A stretch of 64,000 nucleotides of DNA. It comes from JAYREN01 sp963663375. GTDB taxonomy: Bacteria > Acidobacteriota > Holophagae > Holophagales > Holophagaceae. Location of the stretch: contig OY760195.1 of NCBI GenBank assembly GCA_963663375.1, positions 2,604,001 through 2,668,000 on the forward strand, read 5' to 3'. A program made the translations under genes and the position numbers. This document shows, piece after piece, positions 15,208 to 24,184 of the stretch (positions are counted from its first letter, which is position 1; every line of letters starts with the position of its first letter). Below the pieces are notes generated by a model. The model was not told the origin of the DNA and made no database searches. It saw nothing but the letters and a program-made list of their open reading frames with translations.

Positions 15208-17061
15208 TTGGCTAGCAAGCTCGGTGAAATGCTTGTGAAGGCACAGCTGATCACGGATCCGCAGCTGGAAGAGGCCTTAAAGATTCAGCGCCGGGAAGGC
15301 GGAAAGCTTGGAAGCATCGTGGTGCGCCAGGGGTTCTGTTCCGATCAAGACATCGTGAGCTTCCTGGGAATGCAATACGGCGTGCCGGCGGCGGACCTGG
15401 ATCAGTGGCCCACCATCGAGCCCTCCGTCATTGCCCAGGTGCCCGCGGAACTCGCCAATAAGCACAAGGTGCTGCCCCTGCAGCGCTCGGGGAATGTGCT
15501 GACCCTCGCCATGTCCGATCCCACGGACATCTTCGCCATGGACGATGTCCGTTTCCATACGGGCTTCAATATCGATCCCGTGGTGTCATCCGAGATGGGC
15601 CTGATCCGGGGCATCGAGCGCTACTACGGCGGCTCCAGCGGTCTGCGGTTGCGGGAAGATGGTGGGCCCAAGAAGTCAGCCGTGGTGGGCGGTCAGCCCT
15701 TCGGTGCGGTCGAGGCCGGCAGTCTCGGAGCCTTCAACAAGGGAGCCTTCGAGGATGCGGCCGACGAGGCCCTGGACCTCAAGGGGCTCGAAGACGAGCT
15801 GGTGGACAGCGAGACCGAATACGAGACCTTCGAAGAAGAAGAAAACATCAATGCCGCCGCCCTGGCCAAGGGCAGTGAGGAAGCCCCGGTGGTGCGCCTG
15901 GTGAACATGGTGCTCATCGACGCCATCCGGAAGGGGGCCTCGGATATCCACATCGAGCCCTACGAGAAGAGCTACCGCATCCGCTTCCGCATCGACGGCC
16001 TCCTGATGGAAGTGATGCGGCCCAACATCAAACTGAAGGACCCTGTCACCTCCCGCGTGAAGATCCTGGCCAAGCTCAACATCGCCGAGAAGCGGCTGCC
16101 CCAGGATGGCCGCATCAAACTTAGGGTGAGCCTGGGGGGCCAGCAGAAGACCATCGATTACCGCGTCTCCATCCTGCCCACGCTCTTCGGCGAAAAGATC
16201 GTGCTCCGGCTCCTGGACAGCGACAAGCTAATGCTCGACCTCACCAAGCTGGGTTTCGAACCCGAGAGCCTACAGCAGTGGGATCGACAGATCTCCAAGC
16301 CCTACGGCATGGTGCTGGTCACCGGGCCCACGGGTTCGGGCAAGACCAACACTCTCTATTCCTCCATCGCCAAACTGAACCAGGCGGACGTGAACATCAT
16401 GACCGCCGAGGATCCCGTCGAGTTCAACTTCGCGGGCATCAACCAGGTGCAGATGAAGGAGCAGATCGGCCTCAACTTCGCGGCGGCGCTTCGCTCCTTC
16501 CTGCGGCAGGATCCCAACATCATCCTGGTGGGTGAGATCCGCGATTTCGAGACGGCGGAGATCGCCATCAAGGCCTCGCTCACGGGCCATCTGGTGCTCT
16601 CGACGCTGCACACCAACGATGCCCCCAGCACCATCAGCCGTCTCATGAACATGGGTGTGGAACCCTTCCTCGTGGCCACTTCCGTGAACATCATCTGCGC
16701 CCAGCGACTCATCCGGCGCATCTGCGTGAAGTGCAAGGCGCCGGATCCCCACCAGCCTCCGCCGGAAGCCCTCCTGAAGATCGGCTTCACGGAAGAGGAA
16801 GTGCGCAAGGGCATCACGATCATGAAGGGCATGGGCTGCGAGACGTGCAACAAGAAGGGCTTCAAGGGGCGCGTGGGTCTCTACGAAGTGCTGGAGATGT
16901 CCGAAACCATGCGCGACATGATCCTGACCGGGGCCAGCGCAATGGAACTCCGCGAACAGGCCGTCAAGGAAGGCATGATCACCCTCCGTCGTTCCGGATG
17001 CCGCAAGGTCCTCGACGGCGTCACCACCATCGAAGAGATCGTCCGCGAGACGGTGCTCTGA
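15208..17061 (+). CDS. pilB: Type IV pilus extension ATPase
   Basis: The 617-aa product is the GspE/PilB assembly motor. The N-terminal domain starts ASKLGEMLVKAQLITDPQLE (MshEN-type, possibly c-di-GMP binding). The ATPase core has Walker A GPTGSGKT (~373-380), TAEDPVEFNF, Walker B ILVGEIRDFETAEIA and the His box LSTLHTNDAP. A CVKC...CETCNKKGFKGR zinc site lies near the C-terminus. The TTG start at 15208 was chosen because GGAGG lies 6 nt upstream and the protein then matches the usual PilB N-terminus. The 85-bp divergent gap upstream should hold the promoter; TTGACT at 15157-15162 is a possible -35. Confidence 0.95.
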   Translation: MASKLGEMLVKAQLITDPQLEEALKIQRREGGKLGSIVVRQGFCSDQDIVSFLGMQYGVPAADLDQWPTIEPSVIAQVPAELANKHKVLPLQRSGNVLTLAMSDPTDIFAMDDVRFHTGFNIDPVVSSEMGLIRGIERYYGGSSGLRLREDGGPKKSAVVGGQPFGAVEAGSLGAFNKGAFEDAADEALDLKGLEDELVDSETEYETFEEEENINAAALAKGSEEAPVVRLVNMVLIDAIRKGASDIHIEPYEKSYRIRFRIDGLLMEVMRPNIKLKDPVTSRVKILAKLNIAEKRLPQDGRIKLRVSLGGQQKTIDYRVSILPTLFGEKIVLRLLDSDKLMLDLTKLGFEPESLQQWDRQISKPYGMVLVTGPTGSGKTNTLYSSIAKLNQADVNIMTAEDPVEFNFAGINQVQMKEQIGLNFAAALRSFLRQDPNIILVGEIRDFETAEIAIKASLTGHLVLSTLHTNDAPSTISRLMNMGVEPFLVATSVNIICAQRLIRRICVKCKAPDPHQPPPEALLKIGFTEEEVRKGITIMKGMGCETCNKKGFKGRVGLYEVLEMSETMRDMILTGASAMELREQAVKEGMITLRRSGCRKVLDGVTTIEEIVRETVL

Positions 17062-17077
17062 CTCAAGGGAGACCTCC

Positions 17078-18271
17078 ATGGTCGAAGCCAGCACCCAATA
17101 CGTCGCTCCCCTTCAGCAGCTGCTGAAGACGATGGTGGAGTACGGTGGAACCGATCTCCACATCACCACGGACAGCGCGCCGCAGATCCGCATCGATGGG
17201 CGCATGGTCCCGCTCAAGCTGCCGCCCCTGGATTCGGCTCAGACCCGCTGGCTTTGCTACAGCGTGATGACCGACCAGCAGAAGCACCGCCTGGAGGAGG
17301 ACCTCGAGGTCGATTTTTCTTTTGGCCTGCAAGGGGTTGCCCGCTTCCGCGCCAACGTCTACAACCAGCGCGGCGCCACGGCCGGAGCCTTCCGTACCAT
17401 TCCCGAGAACATCCGCAGCTTCGAGACTCTCGGCCTTCCGCCGGTCTGCGTGAGCCTCTGCGAAAAGCCCCGGGGCCTCGTCCTGGTGACCGGCGTGACG
17501 GGTTCGGGCAAATCCACCACCCTCGCCGCCATGGTGGACTACATCAATGAGCGGGAACCCCTGCACATCCTTACCATCGAGGATCCCGTCGAGTACGTCC
17601 ACAAGCACAAGCGCTGCTTGGTGAATCAGCGGGAGATCCACGCGGATACCCACAGCTTCAAGAAGGCCCTCCGCTCGGCCCTTCGCCAGGATCCCGATGT
17701 GGTGCTGGTGGGTGAGCTCCGCGATCTGGAGACCATCGAATCGGCCCTGACTATCGCTGAGACGGGCCATCTCACCTTTGGCACCCTGCACACCAATTCC
17801 ACCGTCCAGACCGTGAACCGCATCATCGACGTGTTCCCCGCCTATCAGCAGCCCCAGGTGCGCGCCCAGCTTTCGCTGGTGCTGGAGGGCGTGATCTGCC
17901 AGTCCCTCATTCCCAAGGCCAGCGGGAAGGGGCGGGCGTTGGCCCTCGAGGTGATGGTCCCGAACCCCGCCATCCGCAACCTGATCCGGGAAGACAAGAT
18001 CCATCAGGTCTACAGTTCCATGCAGACAGGGCAGCTCAAGTTCGGCATGCAGACCTTCAATCAGAGCCTCTCCGACCTAGTCCTCCGGGGCGAGATCACC
18101 CAGGACGTGGCTCTCGGGTACAGCTCGAACCAGGACGAGCTCCGGGAACTCATCAACCGGGGTGTGGGGACCCAGGGAGGTGCCGCAGCCACGGCCGCCG
18201 CCCAGGCCAGTCAGAGGTCGGCGGGCTCGGCCCTTCTTGGTGGTAGGAACCCCAACATCAAGTACTCTTAG
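17078..18271 (+). CDS. pilT: Type IV pilus retraction ATPase
   Basis: The 397-aa product is PilT. It has an N-terminal GGTDLHITTDSAPQIRIDG segment, Walker A GVTGSGKST (139-147), TIEDPVEYVH, Walker B VVLVGELRDLETIESA, the His box FGTLHTNSTVQTVNRIIDVF and the C-terminal AIRNLIREDKIHQ segment typical of PilT. Pilus retraction drives twitching and DNA uptake. The gene lies 16 bp after pilB with AAGGGAG upstream. The last ~35 residues are Gly/Ala/Ser-rich and probably flexible. Confidence 0.95.
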   Translation: MVEASTQYVAPLQQLLKTMVEYGGTDLHITTDSAPQIRIDGRMVPLKLPPLDSAQTRWLCYSVMTDQQKHRLEEDLEVDFSFGLQGVARFRANVYNQRGATAGAFRTIPENIRSFETLGLPPVCVSLCEKPRGLVLVTGVTGSGKSTTLAAMVDYINEREPLHILTIEDPVEYVHKHKRCLVNQREIHADTHSFKKALRSALRQDPDVVLVGELRDLETIESALTIAETGHLTFGTLHTNSTVQTVNRIIDVFPAYQQPQVRAQLSLVLEGVICQSLIPKASGKGRALALEVMVPNPAIRNLIREDKIHQVYSSMQTGQLKFGMQTFNQSLSDLVLRGEITQDVALGYSSNQDELRELINRGVGTQGGAAATAAAQASQRSAGSALLGGRNPNIKYS

Positions 18272-18342
18272 GGGCTTTTCTGAACAGCGTTCCGGGTCTA
18301 TCCTAAGTCCACGACTATCAATTCTCCTGGAAGAGGTCTTCT

Positions 18343-19542
18343 ATGCCTGCTTACGTATGGAAAGGCAAGAATCGGCTTGGCGAGGTCCAGGAAGGGATCA
18401 TCGTCTCGGATTCCAAGGATCAGGCCTCGGCCACGCTCAAGCGCAATGGCATCCAGGTCCTGATGGTCAAGCCCCAGACCACGACCACCAAGGGCTTCGG
18501 CAAGGTCAAATCCAAGGATCTCGCCATCTTTACCCGGCAGTTCAGCGTGATGATCGACGCCGGTCTACCGCTGGTGCAGTGCCTCGAGATCCTGGGAGCC
18601 CAGCAGCAGGACAAGGGTTTTCAGCGGATCATCGACGCCGTTCGGGGTGATGTCGAGCAGGGCGCCACCCTTCAGGCCGCCATGGCCAAGCACCCCAAGG
18701 CCTTCAATGATCTCTACGTGAATATGGTGGGGGCCGGCGAGGCGGGCGGCATCCTGGATGTCATTCTTCAGCGCCTCTCCATCTATATTGAAAAGGCCGT
18801 GAAGTTGACCAGTAAGGTCAAGGGCGCCATGACCTACCCCATTGTCGTAGTCACCCTGGCCATCACCGTGGTGGTCATCATCATGGTCAAGGTGATCCCG
18901 GTCTTCTCCTCGATGTATGAAGGTATGGGTGCTTCCCTCCCCTTCCCGACCATTGTGTGCATGAATATATCTAAAATTTTAATAAATTATTTTTATCTAG
19001 TTGCAGCCTTTGTCATTATTGTGGTCGTCGGCCTCCGGCAGTATTACAAGACCATCGGCGGGCGCCTTCAGATGGACTCCCTGTTCCTGAAGATCCCCGT
19101 TCTTGGGGATATTCTCCGCAAGACGGCGGTTGCGCGTTTTTGCCGCACCCTGGGTACGCTGACGAGTTCGGGCGTTCCGATCCTGGAGGGCATGGACATC
19201 ACGGCCCGCACCGCAGGCAACATGGTGATCCAGAACGCCATCCTGAAGGCGAAAAGCGCGGTGGAGCAGGGCCGCAATATCGCTACGCCCCTAGCCGAGA
19301 CCAAGGTCTTCCCACCCATGGTGGTCCAGATGGTAGGCGTGGGTGAGGCCACCGGTGCCCTGGACGCCATGCTCAATAAGGTGGCGGATTTCTACGAAGA
19401 CGAAGTGGACAACGCGGTGTCGGCCCTCACGGCCCTCATGGAGCCGCTGATCATCGCGGTCCTGGGCGGCATCATCGGCTTCATCGTGATCGCCATGTAT
19501 ATGCCGATCTTCGGCATGGCCGATGTCATGGGTAAGGACTAA
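18343..19542 (+). CDS. pilC: Type IV pilus inner-membrane platform protein
   Basis: The 399-aa PilC/GspF family protein anchors the pilus motors. It begins MPAYVWKGKNRLGEVQEG and has two GspF domains (FTRQFSVMIDAGLPLVQCLE; FCRTLGTLTSSGVPILEGMD) and three membrane segments, the last ending LGGIIGFIVIAMYMPIFGM. Full length. GGAAGAGG lies upstream of the ATG. Odd: about 55 bp at 18961-19015, coding for the second membrane helix, is nearly all A/T with codons such as ATA, TTA and CTA, quite unlike the rest of the gene. A strong hairpin terminator follows. Confidence 0.95.
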   Translation: MPAYVWKGKNRLGEVQEGIIVSDSKDQASATLKRNGIQVLMVKPQTTTTKGFGKVKSKDLAIFTRQFSVMIDAGLPLVQCLEILGAQQQDKGFQRIIDAVRGDVEQGATLQAAMAKHPKAFNDLYVNMVGAGEAGGILDVILQRLSIYIEKAVKLTSKVKGAMTYPIVVVTLAITVVVIIMVKVIPVFSSMYEGMGASLPFPTIVCMNISKILINYFYLVAAFVIIVVVGLRQYYKTIGGRLQMDSLFLKIPVLGDILRKTAVARFCRTLGTLTSSGVPILEGMDITARTAGNMVIQNAILKAKSAVEQGRNIATPLAETKVFPPMVVQMVGVGEATGALDAMLNKVADFYEDEVDNAVSALTALMEPLIIAVLGGIIGFIVIAMYMPIFGMADVMGKD

Positions 19543-19560
19543 GGCGGATTCCTCACCACG

Positions 19561-19590
19561 AAAAGGGGCGCAGATGACTGCGCCCCTTTT
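19561..19590 (+). terminator. Rho-independent terminator after pilC
   Basis: A perfect 13-bp stem (aaaaggggcgcag with ctgcgcccctttt) surrounds an ATGA loop. The arm's own A/T ends supply a T-run, and the reverse strand also has a T-run, so it may serve the convergent RsmB-like gene as well. Confidence 0.85.
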
Positions 19591-19615
19591 CTGTGGACCA
19601 GCAAATATCTGATGT

Positions 19616-20896
19616 TCAGCGGCGGATGAAGCCGAAGGCCTGGAACCCCTCTCCTTCCCAGGCGATTGGGTCGGGGCGGAAGAAGCGGCCTCGGTCTTCG
19701 GTCGCACCGAGACTAACGGGCCAGAGTTCCGCGGGGTCGAGTTCGGGATGTGCTCCTTGGAGCCAGAGACGATGCTCGAGGCCTTCTTCCGGCAGCCAGG
19801 AACACACGGCGTAGACCAGCAGGCCACCTGCGGCGAGGCGGGGCAGGGCTGCCTCGAGGATGGCGCGTTGGTTGTTCACCAGGCGGGGCAGATCCAGGTG
19901 GTCGCCGAGCCAGGTCAGCTCCGGGTGCTTCCTCAGGGTGCCCGAGCCTGAGCAGGGGGCGTCGAGCAGGATGAGGTCGAAGGGCAGTTCGTTCTGGCAG
20001 AGCCAGGACGCCACCTCCTGGCTCACCACCTTCGCTCGGATCTCGCGCAGGGCGAGGGTTTGCTCCAGGCGCCGGGCCCGCCGAGGGTCGGATTCCACCG
20101 CTACCAGTTCGGCGTTGGGCCAGCGATGGGCCAGTGAAGTGGTTTTTCCGCCAGGGGCGGCGCAGGCATCCAGGATTCGGGTGGGGTTCGCCTCCCAATG
20201 GAAGGACATCAGGGCCTGAGAACTCAGATCCTGCACCATGCCTAGGCCCTGGGCCAACCAGGGGCGCGGGAAGGGAGCATCTGGGATGAGCCGCAGAGCC
20301 TCCGGAAAGTCGGGATCGGGCTCAAGGCCCTCGGGCAGGGGATCGGCCGTCAGGGGGCGGAACCGGGGGCGGGGGGGCTGCTGAAGGGTGGACCAGAGAC
20401 CCTCGATCCGGTCCTCCTGCCCCCGAGGGGCCAGGGCGGAACGCAGGACACGCTCTGTGAATGGGGAACGATCCAGGGAGGAAGGGAAGGCTAGTAACTC
20501 GGCAGCGAGGGCGACGCGGTCCTTCGCTGCCTGGCGGAGGAGGGCATTGGTGAGGCCCTTGTGGGGCGGAAAACCCAGATCGGGGAGTGCGGCGAGCAGC
20601 ACGGCTTCGTTTACCGCCGCGTGGGTCAACACTCCCGGGAGCCAGGCGAGCTGGGCCAGCCCCATGGAAAGGGCGATGCGGCTGCCCAGGGGAATGTCCC
20701 GGTCCGGGTTCTTGAGGCGGGGGCGTATCCAGGCGTGGAGTTGGCCCCAGTGGCGCAGGCAGAGGCCCAAGAGGGCCTGAGCCAAACCCGCATCCTCGGA
20801 GCTGAGTCCGTCATCCCAGGTTTCGGGCACACGGTTCCCCTGTCCGAAGACTTCATGGAGGGCCAGGGCGACGCGGACACGGCTTTCGGTGGGCAT
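19616..20896 (-). CDS. rsmB: RsmB-type 16S rRNA m5C methyltransferase
   Basis: The 426-aa product belongs to the NOL1/NOP2/Sun family of cytosine-5 RNA methyltransferases. It has an N-terminal NusB-like helical domain, then a SAM motif ILDACAAPGGKTTSLA, the strand LVAVESDPRRARRLEQ, LLDAPCSGSGTLRKHPE with one catalytic Cys, and LLVYAVCSWLPEEG with the second. The NusB-like domain plus methyltransferase order matches RsmB (m5C967). The start was set at the ATG at 20894-20896 with GGAG 5 nt upstream. It is divergent from hslO. Confidence 0.85.
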   Translation of the reverse strand: MPTESRVRVALALHEVFGQGNRVPETWDDGLSSEDAGLAQALLGLCLRHWGQLHAWIRPRLKNPDRDIPLGSRIALSMGLAQLAWLPGVLTHAAVNEAVLLAALPDLGFPPHKGLTNALLRQAAKDRVALAAELLAFPSSLDRSPFTERVLRSALAPRGQEDRIEGLWSTLQQPPRPRFRPLTADPLPEGLEPDPDFPEALRLIPDAPFPRPWLAQGLGMVQDLSSQALMSFHWEANPTRILDACAAPGGKTTSLAHRWPNAELVAVESDPRRARRLEQTLALREIRAKVVSQEVASWLCQNELPFDLILLDAPCSGSGTLRKHPELTWLGDHLDLPRLVNNQRAILEAALPRLAAGGLLVYAVCSWLPEEGLEHRLWLQGAHPELDPAELWPVSLGATEDRGRFFRPDPIAWEGEGFQAFGFIRR

Positions 20897-21008
20897 GAGG
20901 TCTCCGAAGGAATCAGCCCGTCCGAGCGCACTGCGAGATGGGAGAAAATGCTCGAGCGGGTTCCCAGGGTACCCGAAGCACCCACCGGGCACCCGCTACA
21001 CTGGAGAG

Positions 21009-21848
21009 ATGACGGAATCGCAGCCCACCACCCGGGTCATCCGGGCCCTCACCGCCGACAAACACATCCGCCTCGCAGTGCTGGACGCCCGCCCACTCTG
21101 GGATAGCGTGCGGCGGGGGCATCCCCACCTGGAGGCCGAAGCCTGCGCCTGCCTCGTCGAGCTGCTGGCATCCACGCTCCTGCTGCAATCCCGCTCGATG
21201 TTCGTGGAGCGCCTGCAGGTTCTCGTCCGGGGTGGCGGGCGCGCCCAGGCCGTGGTGGCCGATTCCTGGCCCGATGGCATGGTGCGAGGCATGCTGGACG
21301 TGGCGGAAGGCCCCGTGGATGGGCCCTGGATCGAAGCCCCTGGGCTGCTCCAGGTCATGCGCTCAGGGGCGAAAGGCGAACCCTACATCGGTAAACTGCC
21401 CCTGGTGGAGGGCGGCATCTCGGCCCAAATCGAAGCCTACCTGCAACAGTCCGAGCAGATTCAGGCGAGCCTGAGCGTCTGGTGCGATCCCGCCACGGGC
21501 GAGGGGGGCGGGCTCATGGTGGAACCCTTACCCGCTTGCCCTCCGGACCGGATGCGACACCTGGTGGAAGCCCTGGAGGGGCTGGAGGTCGTGCCCAACT
21601 GGGAGCGGGATCCCGAGTTCCTCATTCGCTGGATCAATCAGGGCGATGGCGCCACCCAGCTTTCCACCCACGAGATCGAGTACCGCTGCCGCTGCGCCAA
21701 AGAGGCGCTGCTGGAGGCCCTGAGACGGTTTTCGCGGGAGAAGATTGAAGAGATCTTCGCCGAGGGGAGTCCCGCGGAGGTCCGCTGCGACTATTGCGGG
21801 AAGGTCTTCGCGATCCATCGCCAGGAGGTACTGGCCGATGGCCGTTAG
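21009..21848 (+). CDS. hslO: Redox-regulated chaperone Hsp33
   Basis: The 279-aa chaperone is activated by oxidation of a zinc centre. The C-terminal four-cysteine switch is CRCAKE and CDYCGK (a CXC and CXXC pair). The N-terminal fold contains TRVIRALTADKHIRLAVLDA, a SGAKGEPYIGKLPLVEGGI stretch and QQSEQIQASLSVWCDP. The start was set at the ATG at 21009 with GGAGAG immediately upstream. It overlaps the acyltransferase gene by 11 bp. Confidence 0.93.
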   Translation: MTESQPTTRVIRALTADKHIRLAVLDARPLWDSVRRGHPHLEAEACACLVELLASTLLLQSRSMFVERLQVLVRGGGRAQAVVADSWPDGMVRGMLDVAEGPVDGPWIEAPGLLQVMRSGAKGEPYIGKLPLVEGGISAQIEAYLQQSEQIQASLSVWCDPATGEGGGLMVEPLPACPPDRMRHLVEALEGLEVVPNWERDPEFLIRWINQGDGATQLSTHEIEYRCRCAKEALLEALRRFSREKIEEIFAEGSPAEVRCDYCGKVFAIHRQEVLADGR

Positions 21849-22563
21849 ACCCGGGGTGCAGATCGCCGAGCGGGGGCGGCCCCTGGGCTCGCCCTTCTCC
21901 CAGTGGGTGAACTTCCGCCTGGTTCCGTACCTGGTGTACGCGATGCATCGGCTGCTCAAGGCCACCCTGCGCACGGAGCGCATCGGGTTCGAGGCGGTGC
22001 AGGGCTTCGTGGATCGGGACGAACGCTTCGTACTCTCCTTCTGGCATCGGCGGCTGGTGATGATGCCCCTGGCCTATCCCTTCCGCCGCAAGAATGCCCA
22101 GGGCGAGCGTCGCGGCGTCGCGATCCTCTCCAGCGACAGCAAGGATGGCGAGCGCAGCGCCGCCACATGGCGGTGGTACGGCATCCACGCCGTGCGGGGT
22201 ACGGCCGGTCACAGCGGGGCCCAGGCCCTGGTGAAGATGATCCAGATCGTGAAGCAGGGTTGGGATCTGGGCATCACTGTGGACGGCCCCCGGGGTCCCC
22301 GGCAGGAGGCCAAGGCAGGCGTGCTGGCGGTCTCGCGCAAGACTGGCGCCTGGCTGGTGCCCGTCTGCGTGGCCTACGGCCGCGCCTGGAAGCTCAAGAC
22401 ATGGGACGGAATGCTGGTGCCGAAACCCTTCACGAAGGTCTGTGTCTTCTACGGAGAACCTTTCCGAATCTCCCAGGTCCAGGAAGAAGAAGCCGCCCTG
22501 AAGGCCCTGGAGACTCGACTGAACGACCTGGAACTCTGGGCGGAGGCCTATCCCCATGGCTGA
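21838..22563 (+). CDS. DUF374/lysophospholipid acyltransferase-like protein
   Basis: The 241-aa product matches the DUF374 branch of the LPLAT superfamily: FVLSFWHRRLVMMPL, SSDSKDGE..A.WRWYGI, then GWDLGITVDGPRGPRQEAKAGVLAV. The FWH motif takes the place of the HX4D catalytic pair and DGPRGP is the second conserved block. Such proteins are thought to acylate lipid A or lipid precursors at the inner membrane. AGGAGG lies 11 nt upstream of the ATG. It overlaps hslO upstream and queC downstream (8 bp). Confidence 0.85.
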   Translation: MAVRPGVQIAERGRPLGSPFSQWVNFRLVPYLVYAMHRLLKATLRTERIGFEAVQGFVDRDERFVLSFWHRRLVMMPLAYPFRRKNAQGERRGVAILSSDSKDGERSAATWRWYGIHAVRGTAGHSGAQALVKMIQIVKQGWDLGITVDGPRGPRQEAKAGVLAVSRKTGAWLVPVCVAYGRAWKLKTWDGMLVPKPFTKVCVFYGEPFRISQVQEEEAALKALETRLNDLELWAEAYPHG

Positions 22564-23254
22564 ACTCGCGGTCGTCTCCCTCTCCGGCGGTCTCGACTCC
22601 TGTGTGGCGGCGGCCATGGCCAGGGCCGAGGGTTTCAACCTGGCCCTGCTCCACGCGGACTACGGCCAACTCACGGAGCAGCGCGAACGTCGGGCCTTCG
22701 AGGCCATCGCCGATCACTACGCCGTGCCTCCCCAACGCCGCCTGATCATCAGCTTCGAGAACCTGCGCAAGATTGGCGGCTCGGCGCTCACGGACCCGAA
22801 CATTCCCCTGCCTGAGGGTGATCTGCACCGAGAGGGCGTGCCCGTGAGCTACGTGCCTTTCCGCAACGCCCATCTCCTGGCCACCGCCGTGAGCTGGGCC
22901 GAGGTGCTGCAGGCGGGCCACATCTTCGTGGGCTTCGTGGAGGAGGACGGCAGCGGCTATCCGGACTGCCGCGAAAGCTTTCTGCGCGCCTTCGAGGAAA
23001 CCGCGAATCTGGGCACCAAGCCCGAAACCCGATTGAAGCTCCACGCGCCCCTCATCCACCTCAGCAAGGCTCAGATCGTGGCCAAGGGCCTCGAACTTGG
23101 AGCGCCGCTCCATCTCTCCTGGAGTTGCTACCAGGGCGAGCAGGAGGCCTGCGGGCGCTGTGATTCCTGCCTGCTACGGCTGCGGGGCTTCCAGCAGGCG
23201 GGGCGCCCCGATCCCATCCCTTACGCCTTCATCCCCGATAACCTCCGCGTCTGA
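22556..23254 (+). CDS. queC: 7-cyano-7-deazaguanine synthase
   Basis: The 232-aa product converts 7-carboxy-7-deazaguanine to preQ0 in queuosine synthesis. It has the PP-loop LSGGLDSCVAAAMA (9-22), HADYGQLTEQRERRAFE, VPFRNAHLLA, and the zinc site SCYQGEQEACGRCDSCLLR. Full length. It is followed 10 bp later by queF, which carries out the next step. No preQ1 riboswitch-like structure is apparent before it because it overlaps the upstream gene. Confidence 0.95.
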   Translation: MAELAVVSLSGGLDSCVAAAMARAEGFNLALLHADYGQLTEQRERRAFEAIADHYAVPPQRRLIISFENLRKIGGSALTDPNIPLPEGDLHREGVPVSYVPFRNAHLLATAVSWAEVLQAGHIFVGFVEEDGSGYPDCRESFLRAFEETANLGTKPETRLKLHAPLIHLSKAQIVAKGLELGAPLHLSWSCYQGEQEACGRCDSCLLRLRGFQQAGRPDPIPYAFIPDNLRV

Positions 23255-23264
23255 CGAGAGCACC

Positions 23265-23675
23265 ATGGCCACGAAAAAGCACGCCGAACCTACCCTCAAG
23301 ACCCTGCCCAAGCGCCGGGTGACAGAACCCAGCAAGCAGCTGGAGACCTTCGCCAGCCCGCGCCCCGGGCGGCCCTTCGAGATCGTCTTCGAGACGGAGG
23401 AATTCACCTGCCTCTGCCCCATGACGGGTCAGCCGGATTTCGCCAAGCTGCGCATCACCTATCAGCCGGACCAGCTCTGCGTGGAGAGTAAGAGCCTCAA
23501 GCTCTACCTCTGGAGCTACCGCAACGAGGGAGCCTTCCACGAGGCAGTCACCAATCAGATCCTGGATGATCTCGTGGCGGCCACGAAGCCCCAGTGGATG
23601 CGCATCGAAGGCGATTTCCTGATCCGCGGCGGCATCCGCACCGTGGTGGTGGCGGAGCACGGAAAGCGCCGCTGA
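23265..23675 (+). CDS. queF: NADPH-dependent preQ0 reductase (type I)
   Basis: The 136-aa product reduces the nitrile preQ0 to preQ1. It carries the catalytic Cys in CLCPMTGQPDFAKLRI, the QueF signature ESKSLKLYLWSYRNEGAFHE with substrate Glu and His, and a final VVVAEH strand. The short, single-domain size marks the unimodular class. The start was set at the ATG at 23265. It is translated right after queC and ends one base before folK. Confidence 0.95.
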   Translation: MATKKHAEPTLKTLPKRRVTEPSKQLETFASPRPGRPFEIVFETEEFTCLCPMTGQPDFAKLRITYQPDQLCVESKSLKLYLWSYRNEGAFHEAVTNQILDDLVAATKPQWMRIEGDFLIRGGIRTVVVAEHGKRR

Positions 23676-23676
23676 A

Positions 23677-24129
23677 ATGCGGGCGATCATCGCCCTTGGC
23701 TCCAATCTTGGTGACCGCCTCGCCCATCTGGACGCGGGCCTCGCAGCCATGGGGGCGATCGGGAAGGTGACGCCTTCGCCCCTGGTGATGGAAACACCCG
23801 ATGAATCGGGGCTTGGGCCCGCGTATCTGAACACCGCAGCACTGCTGGACTTCGAGGGCACCGATCCCCAGCGTCTCCTGGAGGCCCTCTTCCGCATCGA
23901 GCTGGCCCAGGGCCGGGACCGCAGCGCGGGCCGCAACGCGCCGCGCACCCTGGATCTGGACATCATCGCCGTGGAGGGGCTTCGCGGAACCTGGCGCTGG
24001 CCGCGGCCCCAGGGGCTGGCCGTGCCCTGGGACACGCTCGAACTGATTCTTCCCCACCCCCGAGCCCGGCAGCGCGAATTCGTGATGGCGCCGATCCGGG
24101 CCCTGGGGCTGGAGTCGCTGATTCCCTGA
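23677..24129 (+). CDS. folK: 2-amino-4-hydroxy-6-hydroxymethyldihydropteridine pyrophosphokinase
   Basis: The 150-aa HPPK transfers pyrophosphate to the pterin in folate synthesis. The family blocks are IIALGSNLGDRLAHLDAGLA, YLNTAALLDF, RIELAQGRDRSAGRNAPRTL and LDLDIIAVEG, then ILPHPRARQREFVMAPI. Full length. It is the last gene of the hslO-DUF374-queC-queF-folK run; folate and queuosine pathways share GTP-derived pterin chemistry, which may explain the grouping. Confidence 0.94.
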   Translation: MRAIIALGSNLGDRLAHLDAGLAAMGAIGKVTPSPLVMETPDESGLGPAYLNTAALLDFEGTDPQRLLEALFRIELAQGRDRSAGRNAPRTLDLDIIAVEGLRGTWRWPRPQGLAVPWDTLELILPHPRARQREFVMAPIRALGLESLIP

Positions 24130-24143
24130 ACTCCAGAAAGCGA

Positions 24144-24165
24144 AGAGGCCGGTCGCCCGGCCTCT
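24144..24165. terminator. Hairpin between convergent folK and tricorn-like gene
   Basis: A perfect 9-bp stem (agaggccgg with ccggcctct) surrounds a TCGC loop. It sits between two convergent stops. T-runs are weak on both sides, so it is a probable rather than a certain bidirectional terminator. Confidence 0.6.
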
Positions 24166-24184
24166 CCTGATCGCTGGCTATCGC

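Noticed and set aside
22540..22560. A preQ1 riboswitch before queC
   Set aside because: queC overlaps the upstream acyltransferase gene, so there is no leader in which it could form.
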